DNA from: Polaribacter vadi
Lineage (GTDB): Bacteria > Bacteroidota > Bacteroidia > Flavobacteriales > Flavobacteriaceae
Direction of reading: 5' to 3'
Assembly (NCBI RefSeq): GCF_018861005.1
Contig: NZ_JAHKQL010000017.1
Span: 62,001 to 126,000, forward strand
Length of the DNA stretch: 64,000 bases
Positions 26,564 to 34,737 of the stretch are shown here, piece by piece. Position 1 is the first letter of the stretch, and every line of letters begins with the position of its first letter. The notes beneath the pieces are model-generated. The model was given only the letters and a program-made list of their open reading frames with translations, did not search any database and was not told the origin of the DNA. The translations under genes and the position numbers were made by a program.

Positions 26564-27334
26564 TTAATTTAAAAAACTGGTTAATGGACTACTGGCTTCT
26601 GCTTGATTTTTTATAAGAGCCAATTTTGCTTCAAAAGCCATTCTTCCAGATTCAACAGCCATTTTAAATGCTTTTGCCATAGAAATCGGATTTTGAGAAA
26701 CCGCAATTGCAGTATTTACCAAAACTGCATCTGCACCTAATTCCATTGCGTGAGCTGCATGAGAAGGTGCTCCAATACCAGCATCTACAATAACTGGCAC
26801 ATTAGATTGTTCTATAATAATCTCTAAAAAATCTTGTGTTTTTAAACCTTTATTACTCCCAATTGGTGCACCTAAAGGCATTACGCATTGCGCACCTACT
26901 TCTTCTAATCGTTTGCATAAAACAGGATCTGCATGAATATAAGGCATCACTACAAAACCCAATTTAACCAACTCTTCAGCAGCTTTTAAAGTTTCTATTG
27001 GATCTGGTAATAAATATCTTGGATCTGGATGAATTTCCAATTTCACCCAATTGGTTTGTAAAGCTTCTCTTGATAACTCTGCTGCAAAAATCGCTTCTTT
27101 TGCAGTTCTAACTCCAGAAGTATTTGGCAATAAATTGATGTGTTTATGATTTAAATGTGTTAAAATATCATCTTCATCATTTGTAACATCTACTCTTTTT
27201 AAAGCCACTGTTATCAATTCACTTTCTGATGCTAATAAAGATGCTCTCATTAATTTGGAGGAACTAAATTTTCCTGTTCCTGTAAACAAACGAGATGTAA
27301 ATTCTTTATCGGCTATTTTTAATTTTTGATTCAT
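26564..27334 (-). CDS. thiG: Thiazole synthase
   Basis: Condenses 1-deoxyxylulose 5-phosphate, dehydroglycine and ThiS-thiocarboxylate to the thiazole phosphate. 256 residues, a TIM barrel. Visible are [10 protein letters not shown] at the start, the Schiff-base Lys in [36 protein letters not shown] and the phosphate-binding [20 protein letters not shown] and [10 protein letters not shown]. It lies between thiE and thiH in the operon. Confidence 0.98.
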   Translation of the reverse strand: MNQKLKIADKEFTSRLFTGTGKFSSSKLMRASLLASESELITVALKRVDVTNDEDDILTHLNHKHINLLPNTSGVRTAKEAIFAAELSREALQTNWVKLEIHPDPRYLLPDPIETLKAAEELVKLGFVVMPYIHADPVLCKRLEEVGAQCVMPLGAPIGSNKGLKTQDFLEIIIEQSNVPVIVDAGIGAPSHAAHAMELGADAVLVNTAIAVSQNPISMAKAFKMAVESGRMAFEAKLALIKNQAEASSPLTSFLN

Positions 27335-27360
27335 TTTTTTTATTTTTTTTTATCAATCAT

Positions 27361-27993
27361 CTAGCAAACAACTTTTTGCTCTTTTTGATTATTTATAATT
27401 TGATAAAATTTTGAAACTGTATGGATATCTTTTGTAATTGTTCCAGACACAGCAACTCCATAAATACCCGTATTTATAATTTCTGAAACATCTTTTAGCT
27501 CAATTCCTCCAATAGCAATTATGGGTGTTTTAGTTTCAAGTTTTTCTAATATATTTTGATATCCTAAAACGCCTAAAACCGGACTTAAATTCTTTTTTGT
27601 TTTGGTAAATTGATAAGGTCCTAAACCAATATAATCTACTTTTTTATCTAATAAAATTTTACAATCTTCAACTGTATTTGCGGTTCCTCCTATTATAAAA
27701 GAGCTTCCTAAAAACTCACGAACTATTAACGGACATTCATCATTTTTACCCAAATGAACTCCGTCAGCATTTACTGTTTTTGCAATTTTATAATAATCGT
27801 TAATAATTAATTTTGTTTGATATTTTGATGTTATTTCTCTCGCTTTTTTGGCTGTTTCTAAAATGACATCAACATCTAAATTTTTTAATCGTAATTGCAC
27901 CCAATCTGCACCAGTAATACAAACTTTTTCTAGATTACTTAAATGCTCTTCTGGTGTTTTACCTTGTGTTATGTATTGTAATTTACAAATCAT
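27361..27993 (-). CDS. thiE: Thiamine-phosphate synthase
   Basis: Joins HMP diphosphate and thiazole phosphate to thiamin phosphate. 210 residues. Conserved ThiE features are DWVQLRLKN (diphosphate-binding Arg/Lys), KLIINDYYKIA (Asn-Asp for Mg-diphosphate), GVHLGKND and IGGTANTVED. The phosphate loop is GLGPYQFTKTK, and IAIGGI is near the end. Its ATG overlaps the thiD stop as TAATG, coupling the two enzymes that act in sequence. A more divergent paralogue lies at 28870-29466. Confidence 0.96.
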   Translation of the reverse strand: MICKLQYITQGKTPEEHLSNLEKVCITGADWVQLRLKNLDVDVILETAKKAREITSKYQTKLIINDYYKIAKTVNADGVHLGKNDECPLIVREFLGSSFIIGGTANTVEDCKILLDKKVDYIGLGPYQFTKTKKNLSPVLGVLGYQNILEKLETKTPIIAIGGIELKDVSEIINTGIYGVAVSGTITKDIHTVSKFYQIINNQKEQKVVC

Positions 27994-28754
27994 TAATTCT
28001 GATAAATATGTGTCCCTAATAAGGTTTTGTTAGAACTTAAAAATTGTTCCGTATATAATTTTGCATTTTTACAAGCATCTTCTAAAGGAATATCTTTTGA
28101 TAAATTCGCAGCCAAAGCTGATGATAAAACACACCCACTTCCATGTTTTTCGAATTTAGAATCCGTGGTTATTGGTGGAATATTCAGTTTTACAATTTTA
28201 CTGTAATGCACTTCATCCCAACCGACTTTATCTTTTCTATGACCGCCTTTTAGATAAATATTTGTTTTTTCTGATATAAAATCGATAGTTTCTTCTATTG
28301 ATTTATCAGGAAATAAATCTTTTATTTCGTTGTAATTTGGCGTAATAAAATGACAGTTTTGTAATACTTTTTCAAAAACCAGTAAATCTTGTTTTGAATG
28401 AAAACTAAACCCTGCACTTGCCTTTAAGATTGGATCTAAAACTATTTTTATTTCAGAATTATTCTTCTTTAAGAGCAATACAACTTCTAACAAAACTTCC
28501 CAAGATTGAATGATTCCTATTTTTACTATTGAAATTGAAAACCGTTCGAAAAGCAATTCAATTTGATTTAAAATAACTTGTTTATCTATCCAAATACAGT
28601 TTTTAAATTCAACATCATTTTGAACTGTAACTGCTGTACAAACAGATAAGCCATATAAACCATGCGCTTCAAATGTTTTAATATCAGAAGTGATTCCTGC
28701 TCCACTTGAAGGATCTAAACCTGCAATAGTAAGTATGTAGTTTTTTTGATTCAA
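27993..28754 (-). CDS. thiD: Hydroxymethylpyrimidine (phosphate) kinase
   Basis: Phosphorylates HMP and HMP-phosphate to the diphosphate used by ThiE. 253 residues of the PfkB-like ribokinase fold. Motifs: IAGLDPSSGAGITSDIKTFE at the N-terminus, CTAVTVQND, VLDPILKASAGF, the NPN-like TPNYNEIKDLF and the catalytic GSGCVLSSALAANL near the C-terminus. It ends in a TAATG overlap with thiE. A 115-bp gap containing a dispersed repeat separates it from the upstream thiE paralogue. Confidence 0.97.
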   Translation of the reverse strand: MNQKNYILTIAGLDPSSGAGITSDIKTFEAHGLYGLSVCTAVTVQNDVEFKNCIWIDKQVILNQIELLFERFSISIVKIGIIQSWEVLLEVVLLLKKNNSEIKIVLDPILKASAGFSFHSKQDLLVFEKVLQNCHFITPNYNEIKDLFPDKSIEETIDFISEKTNIYLKGGHRKDKVGWDEVHYSKIVKLNIPPITTDSKFEKHGSGCVLSSALAANLSKDIPLEDACKNAKLYTEQFLSSNKTLLGTHIYQN

Positions 28755-28807
28755 ATTTTTAAGCTTTTAGTTTTTAATCCTGAAATAGATTATTGTTTTG
28801 TAAATAT

Positions 28808-28861
28808 GTTCTCGATACATTTTTATTTCGTTTTAACTCAATAAAAACACTCGAACTGACA
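28808..28861 (+). repeat. Dispersed intergenic repeat, copy A
   Basis: This begins GTTCTCGATACA and ends ACTCGAACTGACA. It matches the element at 31547-31591 at both ends and partly in the middle, in the same orientation. I recall similar TTCTCGA...TCGAACTGACA elements from intergenic regions of other Flavobacteriia, so it is probably a genome-wide repeat. It fills the thiD / thiE-paralogue gap. Confidence 0.65.
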
Positions 28862-28869
28862 GATCAAAA

Positions 28870-29466
28870 TCATACTAACGAGTAAAACTTCTCCTTTATA
28901 CTTTTAAAACTCTCTACAGGATTTTCTACATTCCAAACGCCACCTAAAACTCCAATTCCTTTAAAACCTAATTGTATGGTTTCTTGGATGGTTTCTCTAT
29001 TGATTCCTCCCATTCCTATAATTGTTTTATTGATATGATTGACATCAAAACCTCTACCTTGATAACCTTGTTTTGATATTGATGAAAAAACAGGACTCAA
29101 TAAATGATAATCGAATATTAAATTACAAGCCGCTAAATCTTCTGGTTCGTGAAAAGAACTGCTCATTGTTTTACCATTCATTTTTAAACCATTAAAATAT
29201 CCAATTCCTTTTTCTAAAGAATCTTTTCTTTTTTGTTCCTGAAAATGGATTCCTTTTAAATTAAAATCATTGATCAATTCGTGATAAAAATGTACTACAA
29301 TTCTATTATGATATTTTCTATCTATTTGATTTAAATACACAATGTGTTCTTCGTAATTTTTATCTGGTTTTCTAAAATGATAAAATTGTAAACCTTCTTT
29401 AAATAATTGATTTAATATTTCAATTTCATTAGGAATGTCTTGTTCTGGAGCGATTAGAATTATCAT
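28870..29466 (-). CDS. ThiE/TenI-like protein (second thiamine-phosphate synthase-family member)
   Basis: A 198-residue TIM-barrel paralogue of ThiE. It keeps the barrel frame (LQFYHFRKPDKNYEEH, GIHFQEQK, the phosphate loop region LSPVFSSISKQGYQGRG and IIGMGGINRET). It lacks the Asn-Asp Mg-diphosphate ligands: where ThiE has IINDYYKIA this protein has VVHFYHELI. This is what one expects of TenI, the thiazole tautomerase of Bacillus, which has a ThiE fold without synthase activity. Tautomerase function is therefore inferred; it could also be an inactive or regulatory paralogue. The gaps on both sides within the operon are unusually wide and filled by repeats. Confidence 0.85.
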   Translation of the reverse strand: MIILIAPEQDIPNEIEILNQLFKEGLQFYHFRKPDKNYEEHIVYLNQIDRKYHNRIVVHFYHELINDFNLKGIHFQEQKRKDSLEKGIGYFNGLKMNGKTMSSSFHEPEDLAACNLIFDYHLLSPVFSSISKQGYQGRGFDVNHINKTIIGMGGINRETIQETIQLGFKGIGVLGGVWNVENPVESFKSIKEKFYSLV

Positions 29467-29483
29467 AACTGTTTAGTTTTGAG

Positions 29484-29577
29484 TTAGGGATTGAAGTGGC
29501 ATCCTTTTTTGTTTTTTCTACAAAAAAGATATAACGTAAAGCCCGACCACGCTTTTTTTTCAAAAGCGTGGGAACTT
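29484..29577 (+). ncRNA. Flavobacterial intergenic structured element (Flavo-1-like), putative
   Basis: Plus-strand sequence starting TTAGGGATTGAAGTGGCATCC and continuing through AAAAAAGATATAACGTAAAG to GCCCGACC. The inner stem is TTTTTTGT / ACAAAAAA, and an outer GGG can pair with CCC. A second stem CCACGCTTTT / AAAAGCGTGG follows (29546-29570). I recall near-identical GGGATTGAAGCGGCATCC...AGCCCGACC elements as a common intergenic motif in Flavobacteriia, possibly the Flavo-1 RNA family; the family name is from memory. It sits antisense inside the thi operon, between thiC and the thiE paralogue. Confidence 0.5.
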
Positions 29578-29587
29578 CCTAAAAATT

Positions 29588-31477
<1,890 letters not shown>

Positions 31478-31546
31478 TTATTATTAAAACTATTGTGTAG
31501 TATTATAAAACTTAGTCAATTTTCGTAAATTTTGCGGTTTCAAAAA

Positions 31547-31591
31547 GTTCTCGAAACAATTTTTCGTATCTTAAAATCACTCGAACTGACA
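31547..31591 (+). repeat. Dispersed intergenic repeat, copy B
   Basis: GTTCTCGAAACA ... ACTCGAACTGACA, the second copy of the element at 28808-28861, 45 bp here against 54 bp there because the middle differs. It occupies the thiS-thiC gap and has the same orientation as copy A. Confidence 0.65.
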
Positions 31592-31618
31592 TATTTAATT
31601 ATTTAATTATCGGTAGAT

Positions 31619-31822
31619 TTATCCACCTTGGGTAGATTTTATAATTAAAACAACATCTTCTTGTTGAAGAATTTTAGAACTCCAATCTGTTTTTTTAACA
31701 ACAGCATTATTTATGGCAATAGCAATGCCATTGGTAGTGATTTTTAAATAATCAACCAATTCTTGTAATGTTGTTTTGTTGGAAATTTCTTGAGTTTCGT
31801 TGTTTACTTTTATAGTCATCAT
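31619..31822 (-). CDS. thiS: Sulfur carrier protein ThiS
   Basis: A 67-residue ubiquitin-fold sulfur carrier. The C-terminus ends QGG, where ThiF adenylates the last Gly and sulfur is loaded as thiocarboxylate for ThiG. The sequence KTTLQELVDYLKI ... IAIAINNAVVKKTDW ... LQQEDVVLIIKSTQGG is typical. It is the first gene of the operon, immediately downstream of the TPP riboswitch. Confidence 0.96.
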   Translation of the reverse strand: MMTIKVNNETQEISNKTTLQELVDYLKITTNGIAIAINNAVVKKTDWSSKILQQEDVVLIIKSTQGG

Positions 31823-31903
31823 ACTTGATTTTTAAAGTAAACTCTAGAAGAAAATAGATACATTTATATACACATAATATGTATAAGCATGCATTTAAGA
31901 ATG

Positions 31904-31982
31904 ACTTTTTCCTACGTTGGTATTAACCAAATCAGGTTCTAAGGATATTTCTCAAACTAGTAAAACTAGCTACTCCTAAAGT
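31904..31982 (-). promoter_or_regulatory. TPP riboswitch (THI element)
   Basis: On the minus strand the core reads TTTGAGAAATATCC (pyrimidine-sensing arm, cf. CUGAGA) and GAACCTGATTTGGTTAATACC, then AACGTAGGA (diphosphate-sensing arm, cf. ACCUGAUCUGGAUAAUGCCAGCGUAGGGA). P1 can form from ACTTT (31978-31982) and AAAGT (31904-31908); P2 pairs GGA with TCC; the P3 hairpin has CTAGTTTTACTAG. It lies about 80 bp before thiS. The bases between the aptamer and thiS show no strong terminator, so control may act on translation start. Confidence 0.93.
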
Positions 31983-31991
31983 TTAATAATT

Positions 31992-31999
31992 CAAATATA
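31992..31999 (-). promoter_or_regulatory. -7 promoter element (TATATTTG) of the thi operon
   Basis: Perfect TAnnTTTG on the minus strand placed so that transcription would begin about 31985-31988, just before the 5' strand of riboswitch P1 at 31982. Confidence 0.62.
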
Positions 32000-32036
32000 T
32001 TATATTTAATGATACAATATATGGATTTAATGTTTT

Positions 32037-32333
32037 TTATTTTTTATCTCCAGGTAAATCATCTTGAAATGCTGATGGTAAAATATCTGGGATTAATTTG
32101 ATTAAAAGCGGTAATAATAAAGCTCCACCAGGCAATAAGAAAACAGCTAAAGCAGGTATTGCTTTACAAATATCTAACAACTGAACTCTAATTTTTTCTT
32201 TTTCTTCTGATGACAAATTAGAGTGCATAGATTTTTTTATAAGCACAACAGCTTCTTTGCTTTGCCTTAATTCTTGATCAAGTCTAAGCTTATTTCTAAT
32301 AAGTAACTGTTTTAACTCTTCTATGCTAGTCAT
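32037..32333 (-). CDS. Small LETM1-like membrane protein
   Basis: A 98-residue protein. A charged helical N-terminal half (IEELKQLLIRNKLRLDQELRQ ... LSSEEKEKIRVQLLDICKA) is followed by a hydrophobic hairpin (IPALAVFLLPGGALLLPLLIK) and the end LIPDILPSAFQDDLPGDKK. The LPGGALLLPLL ... P..LPS.F pattern is that of the LETM1 core, known in mitochondrial cation homeostasis. Bacterial short forms have no assigned role. Its ATG overlaps the proline dehydrogenase stop as TAATG, so its synthesis should be coupled to that enzyme. Confidence 0.8.
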   Translation of the reverse strand: MTSIEELKQLLIRNKLRLDQELRQSKEAVVLIKKSMHSNLSSEEKEKIRVQLLDICKAIPALAVFLLPGGALLLPLLIKLIPDILPSAFQDDLPGDKK

Positions 32334-33496
32334 TATAATTTTCTTCTCTTTCTTTCTGTTTTAAGTAAATTTAATTCTCTGCTGGTTTGCCCAGCCACAG
32401 AAGTATTTTCTTCTGCTCTTCTAATTAAATACGGCATCACATCTCTAACAGGACCAAAAGGTAGGTATTTTGCCACATTATAACCTTGATTTGCTAAATT
32501 ATAACTGATATGATCGCTCATACCAAAAAGCTGTCCAAACCAAAGACGATTGTCATTAACTTTTATATCATATTTTTTTGCTAAACCCATTAACAAATAA
32601 GAACTTTCTTCATTATGAGTACCTGCAAAAACAGCCATTTTCGAGTGTTCCATCATATATTTTATGGCAGCATCGTAATTAATATCTGTAGTCTTTTTGT
32701 CTTTACAAATTGGTGAAGGATATCCTTTTTCCTGGGCTCTTTCTCGCTCTTTTTCCATGTAAGCACCACGAACTACTTTCATACCAATGTGAAAATTTTT
32801 CTCTTGTGCTTTTTGATGCAACGCTTTAAGATAATCCATTCTATCATGCCTGTACATTTGTAAAGTATTAAAAACAATGGCTTTTTCTTTATTATAAGTA
32901 GCCATTAATTCTTCTATTAATTCATCAGCAGCTTTTTGCATCCAACTTTCTTCTGCATCAATTAATAAAGGCACATCTTTTTCTACAGCAATTTTACACA
33001 CTTTATGAAAACGATCTTCTACTCTTTTCCATTCTTCTTTTTCTTCGGGTGTTAAATCGATATCTTCTGATATTTTTTGATACAATCCAAATCTTCCAAA
33101 ACCTGATGGTTTAAATACAGCATAAGGAATGGATTTTTTTTCTTCACAAAAATTAATAATTCTAAGAATTTTATTCAAAGCACCATCAAAACTAACTTCT
33201 TCGTCTTTACCTTCTACAGAATAATCTAACACACTATGCACTTTTCCATTATCGAACATATTATCGATAATTGGCAAACAATCATCTTCGGTTACGCCTC
33301 CACAAAAATGATCGAAAACGGTAGTACGAATTAAACCTTCTATTGGCAAATGGGCTTTTAAAGCAAAGTTGGTTACTGCACTACCTATTTTTACCATGGG
33401 TTGACTTTGTATCATCTTAAATAAAAAATACGCACGCTCTAATTGAGAATCAGATTTTAATGCAAAAGCAACCTCTGTGTTATCGAAAAGTTTCAT
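32333..33496 (-). CDS. putA: Proline dehydrogenase
   Basis: FAD-dependent first step of proline breakdown, giving pyrroline-5-carboxylate and passing electrons to quinone. Monofunctional form, 387 residues from the ATG at 33496 (MKLFDNTEVAFALKSDSQL). An in-frame ATG at 33547 would add 17 residues, but a good promoter -7 element lies at 33517-33524, so that ATG is probably upstream of the transcript start. Barrel motifs: KPSGFGRFGLY, LLIDAEESWMQ, FNTLQMYRHDR, IGMKVVRGAYME, VFAGTHNEESSYLL, WFGQLFGMSDH and YLPFGPVRDVMPYLIRRAEEN, the C-terminal signature. It is coupled to a LETM1-like protein downstream. Confidence 0.94.
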   Translation of the reverse strand: MKLFDNTEVAFALKSDSQLERAYFLFKMIQSQPMVKIGSAVTNFALKAHLPIEGLIRTTVFDHFCGGVTEDDCLPIIDNMFDNGKVHSVLDYSVEGKDEEVSFDGALNKILRIINFCEEKKSIPYAVFKPSGFGRFGLYQKISEDIDLTPEEKEEWKRVEDRFHKVCKIAVEKDVPLLIDAEESWMQKAADELIEELMATYNKEKAIVFNTLQMYRHDRMDYLKALHQKAQEKNFHIGMKVVRGAYMEKERERAQEKGYPSPICKDKKTTDINYDAAIKYMMEHSKMAVFAGTHNEESSYLLMGLAKKYDIKVNDNRLWFGQLFGMSDHISYNLANQGYNVAKYLPFGPVRDVMPYLIRRAEENTSVAGQTSRELNLLKTERKRRKL

Positions 33497-33516
33497 AATT
33501 TGAATTTTACTAAAAA

Positions 33517-33547
33517 CAAAGATAGTTGAAGAGTACAAATAATTCAA
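33517..33547 (-). promoter_or_regulatory. Bacteroidetes-type promoter of proline dehydrogenase
   Basis: On the minus strand TTG (33545-33547), a 20-bp spacer and TATCTTTG (33517-33524) fit the -33/-7 pattern TTG-N19-21-TAnnTTTG. It decides the gene start in favour of 33496. Confidence 0.72.
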
Positions 33548-33585
33548 TTATTTATTTTTAATTTGCATACTAAATAAATAAACGA

Positions 33586-34644
33586 ATGCAAACCATACAA
33601 GCAGTTTCTTATCCTGTTCATTTTCAAGAAGAAAGTTATAAAGTGCTTTCTAAATTAATCAAAAAAAATAATTATTCTACAATCTTTATTTTGGTTGATG
33701 AGAATACTTTAGAGCATTGTTATCCGAAGTTTATACCCAATTTAGCTACAGATAAAAAGATTGAATTGATAGAAATTGAATCTGGAGAAATCAACAAAAA
33801 TTTAGAAACTTGTATTGGTGTTTGGAATGCAATTACAGATTTAGGTGGAGATCGAAAAAGTTTATTGATTACTTTAGGTGGTGGTGTTATTACAGATTTA
33901 GGTGGTTTTGTTGCATCGTGTTTTAAACGCGGAATCGATTTTGTAAACATACCAACAACCTTATTATCCATGGTTGATGCTTCTGTGGGTGGAAAAACTG
34001 GTGTAGATCTTGGTGTTTTAAAAAACCAAATTGGTTTGTTTGCAAATCCGCAAATGGTAATTGTTGATAATGCCTATTTAGAAACGGTTGCACCAAGAGA
34101 AATAAAATCAGGTACTGCAGAAATTATTAAATATGGTGTAACTTATGACATCAACTTATTTAATCAAATAAAAGATAACAAAGACTTAAATATTAGCGAT
34201 TTAATTTTTAGATCTGTAGAGATTAAAAACGAAGTTGTTTTACAAGATCCTAAAGAAAAAAATTTACGTAAAATTTTAAATTTTGGGCATACTTTAGGCC
34301 ACGCCATAGAATCTTTTTACTTAGAATCTGAAGACAAAGAAAACTTAACGCATGGAGAAGCAATTGCAATTGGTATGGTTTGCGAATGTTATATGTCTGC
34401 TAAATTATTAGGTTTTCCTGAAGAAAAAGTTACTGATGTTAAAGACGTTGTAGTATCTATTTATGATAAAATAATGTTGTTAAAAGAAGATTTTTCATCA
34501 ATCTTAGATTTACTAAAACACGATAAGAAAAACGTAAACGGACAAGTAAACTTTGTGCTTTTAAACGATTTTGAAGACTTTAAAATTGATTGTAAAGTGC
34601 CTGAAGAATTAATTATAGAAAGTATGGAGTTTTATAATCAATAA
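33586..34644 (+). CDS. aroB: 3-dehydroquinate synthase
   Basis: Second step of the shikimate pathway: DAHP to 3-dehydroquinate, NAD- and metal-dependent. 352 residues. Motifs: LGGGVITDLGGFVASCFKRGIDF (NAD), IPTTLLSMVDASVGGKTGVD, KNQIGLFANPQMV and SGTAEIIKYG. Metal ligands are the Glu in TAEIIK and the His residues in NFGHTLGHAIES and LTHGEAIAIGMVCE. It diverges from putA and is followed by a strong bidirectional terminator. Confidence 0.97.
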   Translation: MQTIQAVSYPVHFQEESYKVLSKLIKKNNYSTIFILVDENTLEHCYPKFIPNLATDKKIELIEIESGEINKNLETCIGVWNAITDLGGDRKSLLITLGGGVITDLGGFVASCFKRGIDFVNIPTTLLSMVDASVGGKTGVDLGVLKNQIGLFANPQMVIVDNAYLETVAPREIKSGTAEIIKYGVTYDINLFNQIKDNKDLNISDLIFRSVEIKNEVVLQDPKEKNLRKILNFGHTLGHAIESFYLESEDKENLTHGEAIAIGMVCECYMSAKLLGFPEEKVTDVKDVVVSIYDKIMLLKEDFSSILDLLKHDKKNVNGQVNFVLLNDFEDFKIDCKVPEELIIESMEFYNQ

Positions 34645-34680
34645 TACTTTTGATTAAAAATTTTGAAATTTATAACATAC

Positions 34681-34718
34681 AAAAAGACCTTTCAATTATA
34701 CAATTGAAAGGTCTTTTT
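34681..34718. terminator. Bidirectional terminator between aroB and the TonB-type receptor
   Basis: Perfect 17-bp stem (AAAAAGACCTTTCAATT with AATTGAAAGGTCTTTTT) and a 4-base loop, with A and T runs at both ends. It serves both convergent genes. Confidence 0.93.
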
Positions 34719-34737
34719 AATTTAACCAACTAAATTT

